This document shows positions 34,311-44,940 of a DNA stretch of 64,000 nt, piece by piece. The position numbers and the translations under genes were made by a program. Below the pieces are notes generated by a model. The model had not been told where the DNA came from. It did not search any database and saw only the letters and a program-made list of their open reading frames with translations. How positions within the stretch are numbered: the first letter of the stretch is position 1; every line of letters begins with the position of its first letter. The DNA is from Carettochelys insculpta (Eukaryota; Chordata; Testudines; Carettochelyidae), in the NCBI RefSeq assembly GCF_033958435.1, contig NC_134138.1:177862798-177926797 (forward strand), read 5' to 3'.

Positions 34311-34789
34311 CTTTGCTATCATATCTGTCTAGACTTTTTAAAAAAAAAAACAACTCATGTTGAACACTTTTGCTAGTTAATCTAAGACACATCAGGGTAA
34401 AAAAAATCAACATTTTTATTTTAAAAATTGCTGGAGTACATGTGAGGTTAAATTCATGCTTACATTTTACATTTAGCAGGTTACCTGGGTAACACAGCTT
34501 CTGCTTAGTTAACTGTACCTGGCACGTGTGAGCAAAAAGTATTATTTATTCCATAACTTACATCATGGCTAACTTTGCAATGTGGTGCATAAACTGTCTC
34601 TATATATTGTCCTAATTTCTTGCTGTCTAATGGGCAGTAATATAAGTAATATACAGTTTACTATATAGGAATCCTCTGTCTAGAATTATTATATGGGACC
34701 ACTAATTAATATAGACTTTATTGTCAGACAAGCTGATAACATTTTTCAAAAGTTTAAGACTTTTTTAATCTTGGTTTTGGGAGTAAGGA

Positions 34790-34966
34790 AACTTGGAAGT
34801 CACTACACTGTTTGCCGCTGCTTCGAAGTTAGCAACTTGGAAGTTTGCATGGCAGGAATTATGTTAATGAGGCACTTCATATGCAGCAGGGCATCTCATT
34901 GCTATTCTCCGATCGGGCTCATTTGAATGCCCATTCGAAGGAGGGGGCTAGTATAGAAGAACCCCA
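34790..34966. mobile_element. MITE fragment, CTTCATTAG family
   Basis: Contains TTAATGAGGCACTTCATATGC and CATTCGAAGGAGGGGGCTAG, ending in TATAGAAGAACCCC. It is a diverged half of the palindromic family seen at 14.5 and 27.1 kb. Confidence 0.45.
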
Positions 34967-36624
34967 TGTGTAGTATGAGCACAGAGCATTTCAGAATCCT
35001 GAAGAACACCTTTTTGTTGTGTGTTTTTACAGCACTGAATATACTGGCGTTCTGGTTTGTGATTGGGTTCTTAGGTGCTATGAAAACAGAAATAACAATT
35101 ATTAGGAGACATTAAGAAGTACAATAACCCAGGCAAAAATGCCCATTGTGCAGGCATTATGAGAGGGCCATATACTCAGTACTGTGGGGGCAGCAGGCAT
35201 AAACTAGATCTCACTTTTTAATGGAGAAGGGTGCAAGCCCATAATTCCCGTTACTCTATTTGGCAACAGAACATTGATGCCAATTCACTGAAGAAGGATA
35301 CTACAGTTTCCATCACTAGCCCATGCTTAACTATCTTCATTATGAAACAATGAGGAATAATATTTATCATTTGCTCATAAAGCAATTCAAATTGTTCCAG
35401 GCTGTTAAAAACCATTAAACTGTTTTCCCACACTTGTCTAGATGAAATGAAAACAATAATGCACAAGACATACTCAGAAAAACAGTGTCACAAACTCAAC
35501 CAAGGTGTCTGTTATGAGCTCTCCTGCCAGACAATAAAATAAATACCTCTTCTAGATGTATATGGAAAGGTTTGTCTTGGTTCCAAACTATGTATTTGCT
35601 TCACACTAACCCTTTCAATCTTATACTTATTTAACTTATTGAGTCAGCTAACATGTTGCTGACCAGGACTTTGCATTCTGCGTAGACAGGGACAAGCTGT
35701 GTTTCACACTGTATCAGCTACTCAAGATTATTGAGCTCTAGTTCCAGCAGAAATGGATACTTGTCTGCAGAGTTGTGGTCAGTATCTAATTCATCTCCTC
35801 AGCACTTCACAGTCATGTGCTAACGTAACTTTTTGTAATGAAAATACCACTCAAGAGATCTTGGAATAAAGTGTAAATATTTATGGTAGTAGATTTCTTT
35901 CAGTCATAAGAGACTCTGTGCACCTCAAGTAAAAAAAATCATGTAAGCAGATCCTGTAGTAATAGCTTTTCCACGAGAGAACTGAATTAGAATTAAGGCT
36001 CAGAAGTCACTATGGGTATGTCTACCCAGCATACTAAGCCCAGGCTCAGAATCAGGTTCATTCTGAAGTCCCTGTTCCATTTACATAGGAATTAGTCAGT
36101 ATCCTCTTATGACAGAGAGTCCATGAATTTTCCAATGTGGTTGCAGCCCACATTTGAGTTGTGTTATGTCTTATCCTCATCCCTAAAGCCTGGACTAAAA
36201 ATGAGTTTGGAAGTCAACTCAAAATTTTTGCAAAGCATTTAGCTTCTTTCTGCACATGGAATGTCTCATATTATTAGACATTAATTTTTATGTTTTCAAA
36301 AATCATTCTCAAGTATTTTGAAAGAATCAAAATTAAAGTGAGTGCAGAAACTGCCTCCTAAAAACAGATTGGGCCTCAAAATTCAGAACATATAACAGAA
36401 ATCATTGAATTAAGTAGAAAAAATAGGGACAATTCTTTCAATTACTTTGTTAATAAGAATTATACATCTACCGTACCAGAGGATGCCCAGAATCATGACT
36501 TGTGGAAAATTGCTTGTTAATCACACAGGAATTACTAACTTTTCCAATTCAGCTGCATCACAGCTTTTACTGACTAGAAAAAAAGTTATACTTCAAATCA
36601 CTGAATACCATTTATAATAGTAAT
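34967..36624. other. Unassigned AT-rich DNA
   Basis: About 36012-36070 (GGGTATGTCTACCCAGCATAC) looks like the end of another TCTACAC-type element. No gene is supported. Confidence 0.35.
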
Positions 36625-36790
36625 AATCCCTTCAAAAAATCTGTCATTACAGCACTTAATGACTGCTCTGCTGGAGCATTAAAGGCTTTCAACACGACTT
36701 CGGTCCATTAGCTGTCAAATCAGTCATCAGCTGCAGGCAGTGGACCCTCCTGTAATGATCACTGTTAACTCTTTCATTGAAAAGGTTATC
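36625..36790. promoter_or_regulatory. Candidate conserved non-coding element
   Basis: A stretch of even base composition and no recognised repeat. It is dense in homeodomain-type ATTA/TAAT words and contains TGATTTGACAG (minus strand, 36712-36722), close to a PBX-MEIS composite site, plus CAGCTG E-boxes. This is a guess from texture and motifs only; alignment across vertebrates would decide. Confidence 0.25.
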
Positions 36791-39099
36791 ATTGTATAGA
36801 AATGTGTTGCTGAACTACAAACTCAGTGTACACAGTTAAGATTAGAGATTGTACCAATAGCAGTGTTACTCTTGCGGCAATTCCCTCCATCCATCAAAAA
36901 ATTTGACAGAGAATGAACAACAGTGAACAAAAGATGCAGATGGATGTTGACAGCATTACTGCAAAATTCTACACACCTACTCACATAGGTGGGTAATAAC
37001 ACATTTTTTCATTAAGGATGAAACTGTCAGTTTTTTTTTCCAAAATCATCAAGTACAAAGGAAAAAGATACATGTGTATTTTGTGCCTAGCTATGGATAT
37101 GTTCATGACAATCCTGCAAGATTCAGTCAGACAGAAGTTGAACAATTTAAGGAAGAAGGAGGTTCATCAGCTGTCGGTATGTACTTCTCCAGCTCCGTTC
37201 TTTAACAAAGCATTTAAACAGATCCATACAGTGATGGACACTCTGACATTTGACAAACCTTGTGTGAACCTGCTTCCTGCAGAATACAATCTAGGTCTGC
37301 ACCCTACTGTAAGTAAACTGGACAGGAGGAAAAACAACCTGCTTTCAAGTCATAATGTTTGCAACTAAAGTCCAGTGTGTGCCCAGTAGTAAATTGAAAA
37401 CTGAATCTTCCTTAAGGAAAAACAGAAATTAAATATAGGTGTATGTAGAACAGAACATATGGTTCACCTTATCCTATGGCACATTTGCGGCTGTTTGGGA
37501 AAGAAAGGAAAACCGGACAGGCATTTTTAGTCTAGTGAGAAACATGGCTAAAATTACTACTGGTTGTTTTGAATGCCCTCTTTTTCAGAAATGCGAAATA
37601 AAGAGACAGGAGAAGCAGATTACCAAACTGATAATATAGATGCATAGTTCTAGACATGGCACTAGGCTCTCTCAGAATTCCAGAGAGTCCCAGGCTACTT
37701 CCAGTTTTTGAGGCCCTCATACATAATAAACATAAAAAATGGTGACAAATGAAACAACATAAGGCACCAAAAAGTGAGACAATTTGATCTTTTTATTTAA
37801 TAAATGCCTTCCTATCCTTTTTCTCTGCAAATGCACTAATAATTGAGGTATGTGCATAAAAACAAGGTGTGAAACATATCAACTGCCATATAATTAACAA
37901 GCGTCAAATACTGAGGCACCCTTTGAGCTTGAGGCCAAGTCCAAATGGTGCCCCCTTCAACCCTGCCTGGACTGGCCCTGAATGGTGCATCAGAGCTTGT
38001 CCTTTAGAAAGACAGGTTGCTACAGCAAGATCCATCAGGAACAACAGATTGGTACAACTCTTTCATGATATACATGATTTTTAATCCTACACATTCAAAA
38101 CCACCATAACACTCCCCAAAAGATGCAGAATGTCCCCCAAATAAACTGCGAAAATCTAGTTTTCTATGTGTCTAAACCAGTTCTGATCTTTTTGTGTTTG
38201 CTGTTGGAATTATCATTAAAATACAGACCTGAGGGTTTACAGCTGCCCAGTTTACAAAAAATGTGATGTGTGTTCTGGTATTTCTCCATCCTGTTTGTAA
38301 TTTCCATGTATAATACAGCTGGCACCAGAGTCCCACTGGGACACTCCTTAGGTACAATTTATTGGAGGTTGGCAGACAGGAACAAGTTTTCCTATGTTCT
38401 GAGGGCAGATTGGACATTTTATTTTTAACTGCATTTTTGGCAGTCATCTAAAATAGATGTAAACCTGACCACAATTATCCTTTAAATGTTCCAGTGATTT
38501 GTGGTACCATAGTTTTCCTGAGTAAGACCCTTCCATAGCCAAAGACTTCTTATTGGCCAAAAATATTTGCTGATGTTGTATGTTTACTGCAAATTTCGCC
38601 TGAGATAGACAATGCTGATCACCTGTCACTTGCATTCACTCACTACTTCTCAAGTTAAGACTGAAAGTGCACATTCCTGTTGTAGTCACTGTGATTATGG
38701 TGACTCTCATTGCAGTCTCTCCATCATGGTGGTATTCCATGAAGGCATTAACATGTCTCTGGAAGGCTGTGGTGTCCATGTGACAACTATATTGCAGAGG
38801 ATTAGGGGCCTAATGTGGAAAAAAGTATTTAAAGAGATAGAAAAAGGTTATGTCTCATTACATCTACAACCTCTATTACTTCATGATTGTTATCACTTCA
38901 GAAGCAGGACCTCAAGAAATTACATGTATTATGGTAATTCTATAGTAATTATCTGAAAATGCCCTAAGAACTGTCAGGAGTTCTTCAGGGAACACAATCA
39001 TCATATCTTGAACTCCTAAGCAAGAATCTCTTATTGCTAAGGCTATCATTTAGTCATGGAGATCACAGCAGCTTGTCATGCGTTCTGTAACTTTACTGA
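36791..39099. other. Unassigned DNA
   Basis: The 116-codon plus frame at 37018-37368 and the 114-codon frame at 38612-38956 start with ATG but show no domain, and I see no splice or promoter context. I do not call genes. Confidence 0.35.
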
Positions 39100-39940
39100 A
39101 CCTATGTGACTGCTACGGCTTCAGGAGGTGGAGGCAGGACTGTGCAGCTCTGCCCTGCAACTGAACCTCCATGGTGTCTTGGGATGGTCAGAGTCTGCAA
39201 CCAGGGTAACACAGCCAGGCCCAGCGCTGCTGGGGGTTGCAGCTGGGGCTGCACACCCAACACCAGGGCTTCCACTGAGGGCTATTGCCAAAGCCCCATG
39301 CCTCTCAGCCCACTAGCTTGCTGCAGCATCCCAGGTTTAGCAGGGGTGGAGCCAATTCTGTGCACCCAGTGCCATGGCTCTCAAAGGCGGCTGCATCTGG
39401 GGCTGCATGTTCCTTCCCGGTAGCTGCACTGGGAGCCATGTGCCCCCTTGCTGGTTCCCAGGACCATGAATGTACCTCACTAGTGGTGAACAGGGGTTGG
39501 TAGGGGCTGTAACCGGGACCATCCTTAGGAGTTATGGGGCCCTACACAGTATTATACTGATGCCCCCAGAAGAAGCAGCCCCATTGCTGACACACACCTT
39601 TCTGCATAGACAGTAGCTGCTGCAGCAGCCCAGAGGAGCAAACAATACCAAGAGTCACAGTTCCCCTACACAGTGTGCCGAGCTAGTGCTCTCAGCTCTG
39701 TGAATACTGATTCTGTCTAAGCAGGCTTCCTCGCAGCCTGGGTGTGTGGGAGCCAACCTGGTCTTACCTGCTCTTCTGGGGGTGTCCCAAAATTTCAGGT
39801 GCCTTCTGCAGCCTCCTAGGCTGTGTATGGCTAAGGATGGTCCTGACTGCACCTGGCACCATAAACCTTGTTCTGCGACTGCAACAAGCTCTAGAGAGGA
39901 GGTGATGTGTCATGGACAAGTCACGAACTGAGATGCTTTT
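39100..39940. repeat. GC-rich unassigned segment, probably a non-autonomous element
   Basis: Sharply GC-richer than its surroundings and full of overlapping spurious frames on both strands. GACCATCCTTAGGAGTTATGGGGCCC at about 39518-39543 resembles the end of a dispersed turtle repeat, but I could not find matching termini or a duplication. Confidence 0.35.
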
Positions 39941-39996
39941 TGATCGCCTATAACCTGTTCATAACAATTACTAAAAAGAGCCACGATAAAGTCTTA

Positions 39997-40150
39997 AATA
40001 TCAGAGAGGTAGCTGTGTTAATTTGTATCTTCAAAAACAACAAGAGGTCATGTGGAACTTAATAGACTAACAGATATTTTGGAGCATAAGCTTTCATGGG
40101 CAAAGACCCACTTCGTCAGATGCATGCATGTTCCAAAATATCTGTTAGTT
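39997..40150 (-). mobile_element. Penelope-like repeat with inverted tail and 12-bp target-site duplication
   Basis: The + strand reads from CAGAGAGGTAGCTGTGTTAA to GACCCACTTCGTCAGATGC, i.e. a full copy in minus sense, followed by a short inverted piece (TTCCAAAATATCTGTTAG). GATAAAGTCTTA occurs perfectly at 39985-39996 and 40151-40162, so the inverted piece was part of the same insertion. Confidence 0.7.
40081..40128 (-). ncRNA. Candidate hammerhead ribozyme motif
   Basis: On the minus strand: CTGACGA (40113-40119), GTGGG pairing with CCCAT, GAAA (40092-40095), stem III AGC-TTAT-GCT and TC before the predicted cut at 40082/40081. The inverted tail upstream can pair with the sequence just after the cut, which would provide stem I. 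Confidence 0.45.
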
Positions 40151-40162
40151 GATAAAGTCTTA

Positions 40163-40743
40163 GCAATACTTTTCTATGAAATACAGTAAAAGTAATTATT
40201 TATGACATAGTAGACTCAAGTAATAAATGTAATAATGAGAGAAAATATTTTATTTATTATTTACATAATTTGCAGTCCATTAGGTGCTTCCGTCTTAGGT
40301 TCACAAAGTACTTTACAATCAATGAATTTAAACTTCACAAAATTGCTGTGAAGTAGAAAAGTAATCACAATGTAAACTGAAATTGGCGCACAAAGTTTAA
40401 GACCTAGTTTATAAAGGTGTCCATTGATTTGGGATCCTTCATTTGGAACACAAAGGACCTAATTTTGAGAGGTTCTGGATCCACCTGAAGTTGTAGGTGC
40501 TCAGGCCCTCTGCTTTGTCTCATATTGGCCAAACCAAAACACGTGACAGCTAAAATTAGTGGACACATTCAAAACTTCAGGACAGGTGACCAACCTAAGG
40601 TGATTTCAGAAGTTTGTAGCAGCGATAAGAAAAGAACCCAGGGCCAAAATTTTCAAACCTGAGTCACCTCAAGTTACGGTCCTAAATATGTAAGTAAAAG
40701 TGACCTGAATTTCAGTGTTGCTAAGCACCCACATACCACATTT
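40163..40743. other. Old MIR/L2-like and CTTTTGAAAA-type remains
   Basis: 40300-40390 has the order TTTACAATC..GCTGTGAAGTAG..TGTAAACTGAAATTGGCGCACA, reminiscent of a MIR/L2 3' region. 40630-40720 resembles the repeat at 26.6 kb. Highly diverged. Confidence 0.3.
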
Positions 40744-40752
40744 AAGTTAAAA

Positions 40753-40830
40753 GGACTAACAAAATAATGTATTAGGTGATGAGCTTTTGTGGGACAGACC
40801 TACTTCTAATATGGCTACCTCTCTGTGACA
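40753..40830 (+). mobile_element. Short inverted Penelope-like copy
   Basis: An inverted piece with ACTAACAAAATAATGTATTAGG..GGGACAGACCTACTTC joins directly to the forward 3' tip ATGGCTACCTCTCTGTGAC. AAGTTAAAA at 40744-40752 and 40831-40839 is a likely target-site duplication. Confidence 0.5.
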
Positions 40831-41021
40831 AAGTTAAAAAGAGTTAGAGGTGCTACATAGCTTTGACTATTAGGTCACTTATGACTATTTTCTGAAATTG
40901 TATCATTTTCTGAACTATATACTGAAGAGCCTAACTTTTAGGTGCCTACAGTTTGAAAAACTTGGCACAGGTTTCCTAAGTTAAATTACATTCCCCGTGA
41001 CTTTTTATTTAAGCACATGAT

Positions 41022-41732
41022 AGCTGTGTCTACACCTGCATGCTACTTCGAAGTAGCGGCACTAACTTTGAAATAGCGCCCGTCACGGCTACACACGTCG
41101 GGCGCTATTTCGAAGTTAACTTCGACGTTAGGCGGCGAGACGTCGAAGTCCCTAACCTCATGAGGGGATCGGAATAGCGCCCTACTTCGACGTTCAACGT
41201 CGAAGTAGGGACCGTGTAGACGATCCGCGTCCCGCAACGTCGAAATTGCCGGGTCCTCCATGGCAGCCATCAGCTGGGGGGTTGAGAGATGCTCTCTCTC
41301 CAGCCCCTGCGGGGCTCTATGGTCACCGTGGGCAGCAGCCCTTAGCCCAGGGCTTCTGGCTGCTGCTGCAGCAGCTGGGGATCCATGCTGCAGGCACAGG
41401 GTCTGCAACCAGTTGTCAGCTCTGTGTATCTTGTGTTGTTTAGTGCAACTGTGTCTGGGAGGGGCCCTTTAAGGGAGCGTCTTGCTGTTGAGTCCGGCCT
41501 GTGACCCTGTCTGCAGCTGTGCCTGGCACCCTTATTTCGATGTGTGCTACTTTGGCGTGTAGACGTTCCCTCGCAGCACCTATTTCGATGTGGTGCCGCG
41601 CAACGTCGAAGTTGAACATCGACGTTGCCAGCCCTAGAGGACGTGTAGACGTTATTCATCGAAATAGCCTATTTCGATGTTGCTACATCGAAATAAGCTA
41701 TTTCGATGTAGGCTTCACGTGTAGACGTAGCC
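41022..41732 (+). mobile_element. CGAAATAG-type MITE, young CpG-rich copy (711 bp)
   Basis: Starts AGCTGTGTCTACAC and ends GTGTAGACGTAGCC, with GAT on both sides (41019-41021, 41733-41735), a 3-bp duplication as expected of Harbinger elements. Both ends are blocks of short palindromes of the type TATTTCGATGT..ACATCGAAATA. The centre has TCCATGGCAGCCATCAGCTG, GGGCCCTTTAAGGG and GTGACCCTGTCTGCAG, the latter two also near the right end of the Harbinger copy at 46.9-49.7 kb. The CpGs are intact, suggesting a recent insertion. The 121-codon minus frame (41043-41408) is partly shared with the 63-kb copy but has no domain. Confidence 0.75.
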
Positions 41733-41735
41733 GAT

Positions 41736-42362
41736 GTGATATATTTTGGCACATTTCATTTCCCATCTCCTCACAATAGTTCACAAAACCTCAGATATAT
41801 TTGTTTTTATTCCATAGCAGATCATTCATAGAAATACCAGGAGCTCTGCTGTGACACAAAATAAGTTTATGACCCTTACATCATAACAGGGCACTCTCTA
41901 TTGGCTGTTGACTATACTCTGGCCTCTTGACATTTGTCTGCCACTGAACTGGCTGGTACAGCCTGTCACAATGGAGATATCCCTTAGTGACTTCACTCAA
42001 GAGACTGACACAAAATTTCTAGGACTTTTTTGTAGCTCAGCAAATGTCAGAGAACACTGAATAATCTCAAGTGGGAAGACCAGCTACTGATAACAAAGGT
42101 CAAGCTGCAACCAGGCTGGATGTACTGCCACCAATATCAGAGGAAAGAAAGTAAAGTTCATTCTCTCCTTTTCCGTAGGCCTTGAGTGAGGCTATGTAGT
42201 TTGTTACAGAGGAGAAGCCATTCCCCTCTCACCCAGCAAAGAACATTTAATAGCCAACTCAACTACTTTATTCCTAATTAGTCCATTTTCAACTAAACCT
42301 TGCTAGAAACAAGGCGGCATGGTTCTATGCTTTAAATATTGAGTCTGTTCTGGTATGGCTAT
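41736..42362. other. Unassigned DNA
   Basis: No element or coding signal is recognised. Confidence 0.35.
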
Positions 42363-42455
42363 GGTCTGAAGAAGTGGGTCTGTCCCATGAAAGCTCACCT
42401 AATAAATTATTTTGTTAGTCTTTAAAGTGCTACTTTACTGCTTTTTTGCATGTTA
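42363..42455 (+). mobile_element. Penelope-like repeat, 3' truncated, hammerhead-like core kept
   Basis: Contains CTGAAGA (42366-42372), GTGGG/CCCAT pairing and GAAA (42389-42392), then the CACCTAATAAATTATTTTG body. It ends in the T-rich part before the usual GGCTACC end. Confidence 0.55.
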
Positions 42456-42488
42456 CAAATAATCAATGCCTACCTCCAATAATAAAAG

Positions 42489-42684
42489 ATGGAGATATGC
42501 ATCTCACAGAGCCAGAAAGGACCTGGAGTCCAGCTCTCTGTTCTCTTGGCAGGGCCCAGCACTATCTGTGACAGATTTTTTTTTCAGTCTATTTACCGCA
42601 GATCCCTAAATGGCCCCCTCAGGGACCGAGCTCACAACTGTAGGTTTAGCAGGGCAATGCTCAAACCACTGAGACATCCTTCCC
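42489..42684 (-). mobile_element. tRNA-headed SINE with CR1-like tail (tortoise Pol III/Cry type)
   Basis: The minus strand begins GGATGTCTCAGTGGTTTGAGC, a tRNA-like A-box region, then has AGTTGTGAGCTCGGTCCC as a B-box region about 35 bases on, then GGGGGCCATTTAGGGATC. It ends with TGGACTCCAGGTCCTTTCTGGC, which resembles the CR1 3' untranslated region. A tRNA-related head with a CR1-derived tail is the layout known for cryptodiran turtle SINEs. Moderately diverged. Confidence 0.7.
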
Positions 42685-43044
42685 CCACAGCTTATTATCA
42701 ATTGTTTAGAAAATAAGCAAATATCCCATGAAAGCACAAGGGAAGGATTCCTTCATAGCACTTACAAGACAATCAGGAGGTTACAATAGCAAACATGCCA
42801 ACTCATGCACCAGTGGGTAGCAAGGACTCCTATACAGAGGACACATTCCTACCTGTTGGCAAGCTCACACAAGTTACCAGTAGTCACAAACAGTAACCAA
42901 GAGCAGTAAGGGAGCACCAGTTGTATTGCTAGCACAGCCACAACATGTGTCTTTGATGCTTTTGTGAGCAGTGGAAGACTATATCAAGTAGCAGCCATAC
43001 GGCTACCTGCCTTTATCCTTCTTCCAGGCTCCAGGGCACTAGGA
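42685..43044. other. Unassigned DNA
   Basis: No gene or element is recognised. Confidence 0.35.
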
Positions 43045-43050
43045 TAGAAT

Positions 43051-43160
43051 CTAGGATTGCCAGCTTTGAATGGATGACTTCCTGGAGCTTTCATCACATG
43101 ACATTATCTTTAAAGATTAATCTTTACCCTGAGACAATCCTGGAGGACTGACAACCCTAG
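43051..43160. mobile_element. Short foldback element, CTAGGGTTGCCA type, with target-site duplication
   Basis: CTAGGATTGCCAGC at the left and its counterpart GGACTGACAACCCTAG at the right form inverted repeats around about 80 bp. TAGAATCT is found perfectly at 43045-43052 and 43161-43168, so the duplication is 6 or 8 bp depending on where the end is placed. A hAT-like MITE is the likeliest class. Confidence 0.55.
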
Positions 43161-43319
43161 TAGAATCTGACTATACCTATTTTTAAGGCATACATTTCTG
43201 GGGTACAATAGAGCAGCAGTGGAAATATATGTCTTAACAATACTCATGCTTAGCACTTGCATATTATTTAACACTTATAGATTGATCTATAGCTGTAAAT
43301 TTATTGCCTTCCTTAACTT

Positions 43320-43520
43320 ATTACCCTGCTCAGTACTCCTATGAGTTAGGCAAGAATAACAATTCCTAATTAATGGCTGGAAAACTGTGGCACAGATCTG
43401 TTGACCAAGGCCAGCTGTAGCACAGATCTTGACCAAGGCCAAACAGCAAATTGTTTACCAGATCCAAGATTAAAATCCAAGCTTTACTGGCTACCAGTGT
43501 CATGCTCAGTCTTGCAGAAC
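43320..43520 (-). mobile_element. MIR-like SINE remnant with an internal 30-bp duplication
   Basis: GGAAAACTGTGGCACAGATC, TTGACCAAGGCC and GATTAAAATCCAAGC follow the MIR minus-strand order. The stretch starting GCACAGATCT..TTGACCAAGGCCA is present twice in a row, from 43390 and from 43420. Confidence 0.5.
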
Positions 43521-44780
43521 ATTTTGCTTTTCTAATGCAATGAAGTGAAGAAGCATGCCATATCTAATAGACAGTGAAGGAGGAATTCAAGTAATCAGAA
43601 TGCAACAGTTACTCAAATGGCAATAAATTTACTCACAGACAAAATGGATCAAGTATTTGTTTCTATGACGGATCATAATGGATTGATTCTAATGGAAGCA
43701 AGCAAAGATGAAAGATAATATTTTGGAGAGTTATTCCTGTTTAGAATTCCTGCCATAAAGGATCTTGAGAATGATATTTTGGGCTGAAGATAAAACATTA
43801 CACACAGTAGCACTGCATTCAGATTTGCATGTATGTTGTCAACTTATTCAGCATTGTAATGTAAAGCAAACTGAAGAAAAGTGATTTATTCATATCTTTG
43901 AAGAGTACTATGGATTTTTAGCATTAATAAAAAAAAGTTCCTTTGAAAGTCAAGTGGACTAAAAAAAATATGTTGTGCTATAGTAATGGATTGTTTCTCT
44001 GCATTTGAGGATCAGGAATACAGAGTTTTAAAGTTCTTTCAAACACTATATGAAATTATTCCTTTCACTTTCTGTTCCACCTTTTCTCACTAGAAGGATA
44101 GATTCTGGTAGTACAGTATCAGTTCTCAAAATAGTATATGAATTATAACTCTAATATATTTTATGAGCAATAGTAATCTGCTAAAATACATTTCTTAAAT
44201 AATCTATTTCATATACCAGCAGTGACTTTTTACCCCCGATAGTGGAAAGGAAAGAGGCTCCCCCTTTTTGGGATGGTAAGCATTTTGGGTTCAGACGTCC
44301 CTTCGGCTACACTGCTTTTACAATATAATTCCACTGACTTCTGTGGATTCACATTTATGTACACCAGGGTAAATAAGAGGAGAATATGGCCCTAGATCTT
44401 CTTCCATGGAATTGGGTGCAAACGGATCCTGGCCCCTGATTTTATTTTAAGAATATGACAGTTTTTGATCAATGCTATATGCACACTAACAATTTACAGC
44501 AACTGGACAACTACATTGATTTCAATGAAGCTGTGCTAATTTTCACGTACAGAGAATTTAACTTGAGGGTTGGTACTAATGCTCACTGTTCCCTGCTGTT
44601 TTCAGTGTCAGGAAACAATGTATTCTATACATTCATCTCTCATGCCAGGACTTTAGAAGAGAAGGGAGTCCTAGACCATAGCTGCTGATTTTTGTTTCCT
44701 TTCTAATTTCACAGACTTTCAATGGCTGTAGACTTTGTCCTTTGGCAGGAATGGGAACCCACTAAGGAGACAAAGTGTGA
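43521..44780. other. Unassigned AT-rich DNA
   Basis: 44310-44400 resembles an old sauropsid repeat (CCACTGACTTCTGTGGATTC..TACACCAGGGTAAAT). No gene is supported. Confidence 0.35.
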
Positions 44781-44791
44781 TCAGTAGGGAC

Positions 44792-44929
44792 TGATTGATC
44801 TGAAGAAGTGGGTCTGTCCCACAGAAGCTCATCACCAAATAAATAATTTTGTTAGTCTATAAAGTGCTACATTTCTGCTGCTTTGTTTTGTTGGAGTACA
44901 GACTGACAAGGCTACATCTCTGTTACTAT
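44792..44929 (+). mobile_element. Penelope-like repeat, uninverted, 11-bp target-site duplication
   Basis: Reads from TGATCTGAAGAAGTGGGTC through AAATAATTTTGTTAGTC to GACAAGGCTACATCTCTG. TCAGTAGGGAC is perfect at 44781-44791 and 44930-44940. The GAAA box of the hammerhead-like core has changed to AGAA. This simple copy defines the unit length of about 138 bp. Confidence 0.7.
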
Positions 44930-44940
44930 TCAGTAGGGAC

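Noticed and set aside
37018..37368. 116-codon plus frame as a possible exon
   Set aside because: No domain, no convincing splice signals, and composition as expected from AT-rich non-coding DNA.
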